A stretch of 49,497 nucleotides of DNA from an uncultured Acidimicrobiales bacterium (GTDB taxonomy: Bacteria > Actinomycetota > Acidimicrobiia > Acidimicrobiales > CADCTF01). A program made the translations under genes and the position numbers. Location of the stretch: assembly GCA_902805655.1 (NCBI GenBank), contig CADCTF010000114.1:1-49497 (forward strand). Direction: 5' to 3'. The notes below the pieces were generated by a model. The model ran no database searches. It worked only from the letters and a program-made list of their open reading frames with translations, and had not been told where the DNA came from. Shown piece after piece: positions 46,851 to 49,497 of this stretch. Each line of letters opens with the position of its first letter. The stretch's first letter is position 1.

Positions 46851-47732
46851 TCAGCCCTGTTCGGGCCTGATGACCCTGAAGCCGAGCTGACGCTCCGCCT
46901 CCTCGATGCCGCCCTGGAGGTCGCCGATGGTGTTCATCTTGCTGAGGTCGACCCCGATCCGCACGAGCGTCTGGGCGATGTCCGACGAGAGGCCGGTGAT
47001 GATGACGCTGGCCCCCATGAGCCTCGACGCGTCGACCGTCTTCACGAGGTGGTTGGCCACCGACGTGTCGATGTCGGCGACACCGGTGATGTCGACCACC
47101 ACCACCTTGGCTCGGTGGATGCGGATGCCCCGAAGGAGCTGGTCGGTCAGCTGGGTGGCCCGCTGGGCGTCGAGCACGCCGATGATCGGCAGGATCAGGA
47201 GGCGCTCCCGAACCTGGAGCACCGGGGTCGAGAGCTCGCGAATCGCATCCTGCTGCTCGCGGATGATGCGCTCGCGCTCCTCGACGAAGCTGACCGCCAC
47301 GGTGTTGGCGATGCGGTTGGCGGCCGGCTCGTACGCGTCGAGCACCCGGTTCAGCAGTGCGAAGTCGTCCTGGTACTTCTGGAACAGCGACCGAGCCAGC
47401 ACGTCGCGAAGGAGCAGCACGATGCCGACGACCTCGTCGGTCTCGACGCCCCGGGGGATGATGCGTTCCGACAGATCCCTCGCGTAGCGCTGCAGGGCGT
47501 CGACGCTGCCCGTCTCGAGCACCTCGACGTAGTTGTCGTAGACCGAGCTGGTCTCCGAGCCGATCTCTTGCGGCGTCATGGCGTGGAGGAGGTGGCTCGC
47601 CTCGATCCGCCGGGCCCAGTCCTCCCGTAGCTCCGTCCGGTGCTGGCGCAGGTGCGCCACCAGCTCGGGGAGCATGCGGTGCTCGTCGACGCTCTCCTCT
47701 TCGTCGCTCCTGCGGTCGTCAGGCACGCTCAT
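46851..47732 (-). CDS. rsbR: stressosome sensor RsbR
   Basis: A 293-residue RsbR paralogue. Residues about 20-155 form a helical RsbRD/globin-like sensor domain (LRQHRTELREDWARRIEAS and VVGIVLLLRDVLARSLFQ). Residues about 175-290 are a STAS domain. Of the two phosphorylated threonines of Bacillus RsbRA, T205 is conserved (T223 in DIDTSVANHL), but T171 is replaced by alanine (A189 in GVLDAQRA). The 34-residue spacing of the two positions is the same. ATG 47732 has an AGAGGA ribosome binding site. It lies between the sigma-RsbT fusion and RsbS in one operon. Confidence 0.88.
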   Translation of the reverse strand: MSVPDDRRSDEEESVDEHRMLPELVAHLRQHRTELREDWARRIEASHLLHAMTPQEIGSETSSVYDNYVEVLETGSVDALQRYARDLSERIIPRGVETDEVVGIVLLLRDVLARSLFQKYQDDFALLNRVLDAYEPAANRIANTVAVSFVEERERIIREQQDAIRELSTPVLQVRERLLILPIIGVLDAQRATQLTDQLLRGIRIHRAKVVVVDITGVADIDTSVANHLVKTVDASRLMGASVIITGLSSDIAQTLVRIGVDLSKMNTIGDLQGGIEEAERQLGFRVIRPEQG

Positions 47733-47783
47733 CAGCACGTCCTCTCTCCTTCGCTCTCTTTGCCGCACGAAGCGCGTGGCGTG

Positions 47784-48854
47784 TCACCTTCGATGCCACT
47801 TGGTCATCGTGACCGTCGTGCCCCTGCCGACCTCCGAGCTGATCTCGAACTCGTCCATGAGCCGGCGCGACCCGGGAAGTCCCAGCCCCAACCCACCGTA
47901 GGTGGTGTGACCCTCCTGCAGAGCGAGGTCGATGTCGGGGATCCCAGGACCCGCATCCTGAGCCACGACCAACACCCCTGACGCTCCATCGTCGGTGAGG
48001 ATCGTCACCGTCACCTCCCCGCGCCGGGCGAAGCGGACGATGTTCCGTGAGATCTCCGAGATGGCCGTCGCTATCACCGTGGCCTCGGTCGCCGAGAACC
48101 CGGCCTGCACCGCCACCTCCCGGCCGCGCTGACGCGCCACCACCACGTCGGCGTCGACCGTCACCGGTATGCGGACCTCGTCGGCCGTCGCCTTGGCCCG
48201 CCGGTCGAACAGCGGCTCGCTCATCGACGCGCAGAAGTCGCAGTCGAGGAGGTGGTAGCCGGCGTCGAGCTCCCCCTGGCGGCGACGGTCGCCGGCGGAC
48301 AGGGAGAGCAGCACGGGCCGGCACTGGCGGGTCGGCGGTTCGCCCTCCAGAGCCAGGATGTACTCCACCCGCAGCTTGGCGCGGGATCGCCCGAGCTGGG
48401 CCGCCACCGCGCCCGGCGTGGACGCCAGGTCGTCTGCGAGCGAGCCGGTGTCCCGCCCTTCCACGACGTGGGCCACGAGGACGTCGCGCTCCCTCGGTGC
48501 CAGGCGGTCCAGCGCGATGCGGATGGCCTCGGCCTCCTCCTGCTCGAGGAGCGGCTCATCCGGCCGGACCGGGTCTCGCGTGTCGGCCAGACGGTGCTCG
48601 TGACGCTTCCCGACATCCGCCCGTTGCCACTGCGACTTCACCAGGTTGCGGGCCGTGACGATGGCGTAAGGGCCGATGGCCCGACCGTCGAGACGGGTGC
48701 GGGCGGCAAGGAGACGAGCCAGGGTCTCCTGCACGATGTCGTCGACCGCTTCACGGTCACGGACCCGGCGACCGACGACGCGACGGAGCAGACCCGTCAG
48801 CTCCACGATCTCTTCCGTCAGAGGGTCTCCGCCGACGTCGCCCGGACTGATCAT
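47784..48854 (-). CDS. ECF-type sigma factor fused to an RsbT-like serine kinase
   Basis: A 356-residue three-part protein. Residues 15-90 are sigma region 2 (VDDIVQETLARLLAAR), 105-170 sigma region 4 (LAPRERDVLVAHVVEG, then SLADDLASTPGAVAAQLGRSRAKL). Next comes H201-x3-C205-x2-C208 (HLLDCDFC), the zinc anti-sigma motif pattern. Residues 225-356 are a GHKL kinase very like RsbT: N-box EISRN (267-271), DAGPGI (300-305), YGGLGLGLPG (319-328) and LMDEFEISSEVGRGTTV. RsbR and RsbS follow in the same operon, so the stressosome probably controls this sigma factor directly through its kinase domain. No RsbU, RsbV or RsbW gene is seen nearby. Confidence 0.87.
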   Translation of the reverse strand: MISPGDVGGDPLTEEIVELTGLLRRVVGRRVRDREAVDDIVQETLARLLAARTRLDGRAIGPYAIVTARNLVKSQWQRADVGKRHEHRLADTRDPVRPDEPLLEQEEAEAIRIALDRLAPRERDVLVAHVVEGRDTGSLADDLASTPGAVAAQLGRSRAKLRVEYILALEGEPPTRQCRPVLLSLSAGDRRRQGELDAGYHLLDCDFCASMSEPLFDRRAKATADEVRIPVTVDADVVVARQRGREVAVQAGFSATEATVIATAISEISRNIVRFARRGEVTVTILTDDGASGVLVVAQDAGPGIPDIDLALQEGHTTYGGLGLGLPGSRRLMDEFEISSEVGRGTTVTMTKWHRR

Positions 48855-48942
48855 CGACCCCGGCTCACTGTGTGTGGACCTTACCCATGACGGTCTCGAA
48901 CGCTCGCTCGGAGGATTTTCGCATGCCCGTGCGTCATGGCAG

Positions 48943-48990
48943 ACCCCTGAACGTGTCTCTAGGGGTGAGCCAACCCATCGTGGGTGGGCT
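48943..48990 (+). promoter_or_regulatory. two hairpins in the 5' leader of the secreted-protein gene
   Basis: Hairpin 1: ACCCCT (48943-48948) pairs with AGGGGT (48961-48966), 12-base loop. Hairpin 2: 48968-48990, nine of ten pairs (AGCCAACCCA / TGGGTGGGCT) with loop TCG. It ends two bases before the strong AAGGAGGA ribosome binding site, so it may stabilise the mRNA or control translation. Confidence 0.45.
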
Positions 48991-49006
48991 ACAAGGAGGA
49001 AGTCAC

Positions 49007-49324
49007 ATGAACGTACGCAAGCTCATCGCAGGTGCCACAGTTGCGACTGCCCTCACGCTCGGGACGCTGGCGCCCGCCTCCGCCGCACCTCGCCAGCAGG
49101 CGGGTGCCATCGGTGGCCTTATCGCCGCCGTGGTCCAGCTCCAGGACCTCGAGGTCCGCGTCGTCGAAGTCGGAGACGTCGACGTGAACGTGGCGCTCCA
49201 GAACGTGCTGAACAACAACCGGATCCTCACCGACTTCCTGAACAACAACGACGTCAACGTCGAGGACGTGGTGGACATCACCATCGTCGACAACGTCGTC
49301 TTCGTCCTGGTGGACGTGCTCTAA
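49007..49324 (+). CDS. small secreted Val/Asn/Asp-rich protein
   Basis: A 105-residue protein with a clear Sec signal peptide (MNVRKLIAGATVATALTLG, cleavage near ASA-AP at about residue 27). The mature part of about 78 residues is rich in Val, Asp and Asn: VRVVEVGDVDVNVALQNVLNNN, then FLNNNDVNVEDVVDITIVD, suggesting a beta-rich, possibly self-associating surface protein. No family is recognised. A strong AAGGAGGA ribosome binding site ends 6 bases before the ATG. The gene is divergent from the sigma-RsbT fusion and could be one of its targets. Confidence 0.75.
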   Translation: MNVRKLIAGATVATALTLGTLAPASAAPRQQAGAIGGLIAAVVQLQDLEVRVVEVGDVDVNVALQNVLNNNRILTDFLNNNDVNVEDVVDITIVDNVVFVLVDVL

Positions 49325-49343
49325 AGACTCACTTCGGCTCGAG

Positions 49344-49381
49344 CACAACCCCCGCTGGCGGTTCGCCGAGCGGGGCTTGTG
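49344..49381 (+). terminator. hairpin terminator after secreted-protein gene
   Basis: Long hairpin starting 20 bases after the stop: outer stem of 12 pairs with one C-C mismatch (49344-49356 with 49369-49381), inner stem GGCG/CGCC and a GTT loop. Confidence 0.7.
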
Positions 49382-49435
49382 GGCACTGCCCGTAGCGCGG
49401 GAGGGAGCAACGTGGCTCCCGGTGCCTCCACGAGA

Positions 49436-49476
49436 CGCGAAGCGACCGGTGGGCCGAGCCCACCGGTCGCTTCGTG
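49436..49476. terminator. long perfect hairpin near window end
   Basis: About 19-pair stem around loop CGA (49455-49457), including AAGCGACCGGTGGGC and its complement. It is strong enough to terminate in either direction; the gene it serves on the right lies outside the window. Confidence 0.7.
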
Positions 49477-49497
49477 CGTCAGTGCTGCAGTGGAGCT

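Noticed and set aside
1-49497. tRNA or rRNA genes, CRISPR arrays and insertion sequences
   Set aside because: No cloverleaf, regularly spaced repeats, terminal inverted repeats or transposase motifs were recognised by reading; a covariance-model scan could still find a tRNA.

Overview
The window is very GC-rich, uses GTG (and one likely TTG) starts freely, and encodes an F420-dependent oxidoreductase, RskA-type anti-sigma factor, PIG-V-like mannosyltransferase, DUF222/HNH nucleases, a CGNR regulator and an actinobacterial-type LexA box. Together these point to a chromosomal segment of an actinomycete-like bacterium, probably of the class Acidimicrobiia. The taxonomy is inference. No rRNA, tRNA, CRISPR array or intact insertion sequence was recognised.

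Layout. 1-3.3 kb: 3' end of an HNH nuclease, an amidohydrolase and a DHA2-type MFS exporter. 3.4-10.8 kb: a heterodimeric ABC exporter pair, divergent from a tandem CaiB-type CoA-transferase plus a hotdog thioesterase, then a DUF72 protein. 10.9-13.5 kb: an ECF sigma/RskA anti-sigma pair divergent from a cupredoxin lipoprotein and a second lipoprotein. 13.6-20 kb: a membrane protein, HrpA helicase, a PIG-V-like glycosyltransferase and an acidic protein. 20-29.5 kb: a compact biosynthetic locus. 29.5-30.1 kb: two gene remnants with an SOS promoter. 30.1-37.9 kb: F420 enzyme, pentapeptide protein, a GGDEF cyclase overlapping a CarH-like B12 protein, lipase-like hydrolase, DksA-like protein, acyltransferase, GNAT. 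38.0-38.5 kb: two 5'-truncated channel-gene remnants. 38.5-46.4 kb: SoxR with its divergent ABC exporter, GIY-YIG protein, a frameshifted beta-lactamase-like gene, small enzymes, a CGNR regulator, SRPBCC protein and an APH(6)-like kinase. 46.4-48.9 kb: a three-gene stressosome. 49.0-49.5 kb: a small secreted protein with leader hairpins and terminators.

Two systems stand out. The first is the operon 22433-29511, nine genes in which every neighbouring pair overlaps: acyl-AMP ligase, KASIII-like enzyme, AurF-type diiron oxygenase, carrier protein, class II aaRS-like amino acid:carrier-protein ligase, NAD(P)-dependent reductase, phosphopantetheinyl transferase, a second ferritin-like diiron protein and a second carrier protein. 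It is divergent from a DUF3419 (BtaA-like)-GNAT-GNAT fusion. The gene set reads as a pathway that loads an amino acid and an acyl group on separate carrier proteins, oxidises one or both, and releases the product reductively. The product is unknown.

The second is 46422-48854, where an ECF-type sigma factor, a minimal zinc anti-sigma motif and an RsbT switch kinase are one polypeptide, followed by RsbR and RsbS. This would let a stressosome hold and release a sigma factor directly, without the RsbU/RsbV/RsbW relay known from Bacillus.

Regulatory sites seen in the sequence include a LexA box inside a near-consensus promoter (29904-29932), a SoxR box inside a 19-bp-spaced promoter (39007-39037), a leaderless promoter with an overlapping palindrome (44420-44448), and several strong hairpin terminators.
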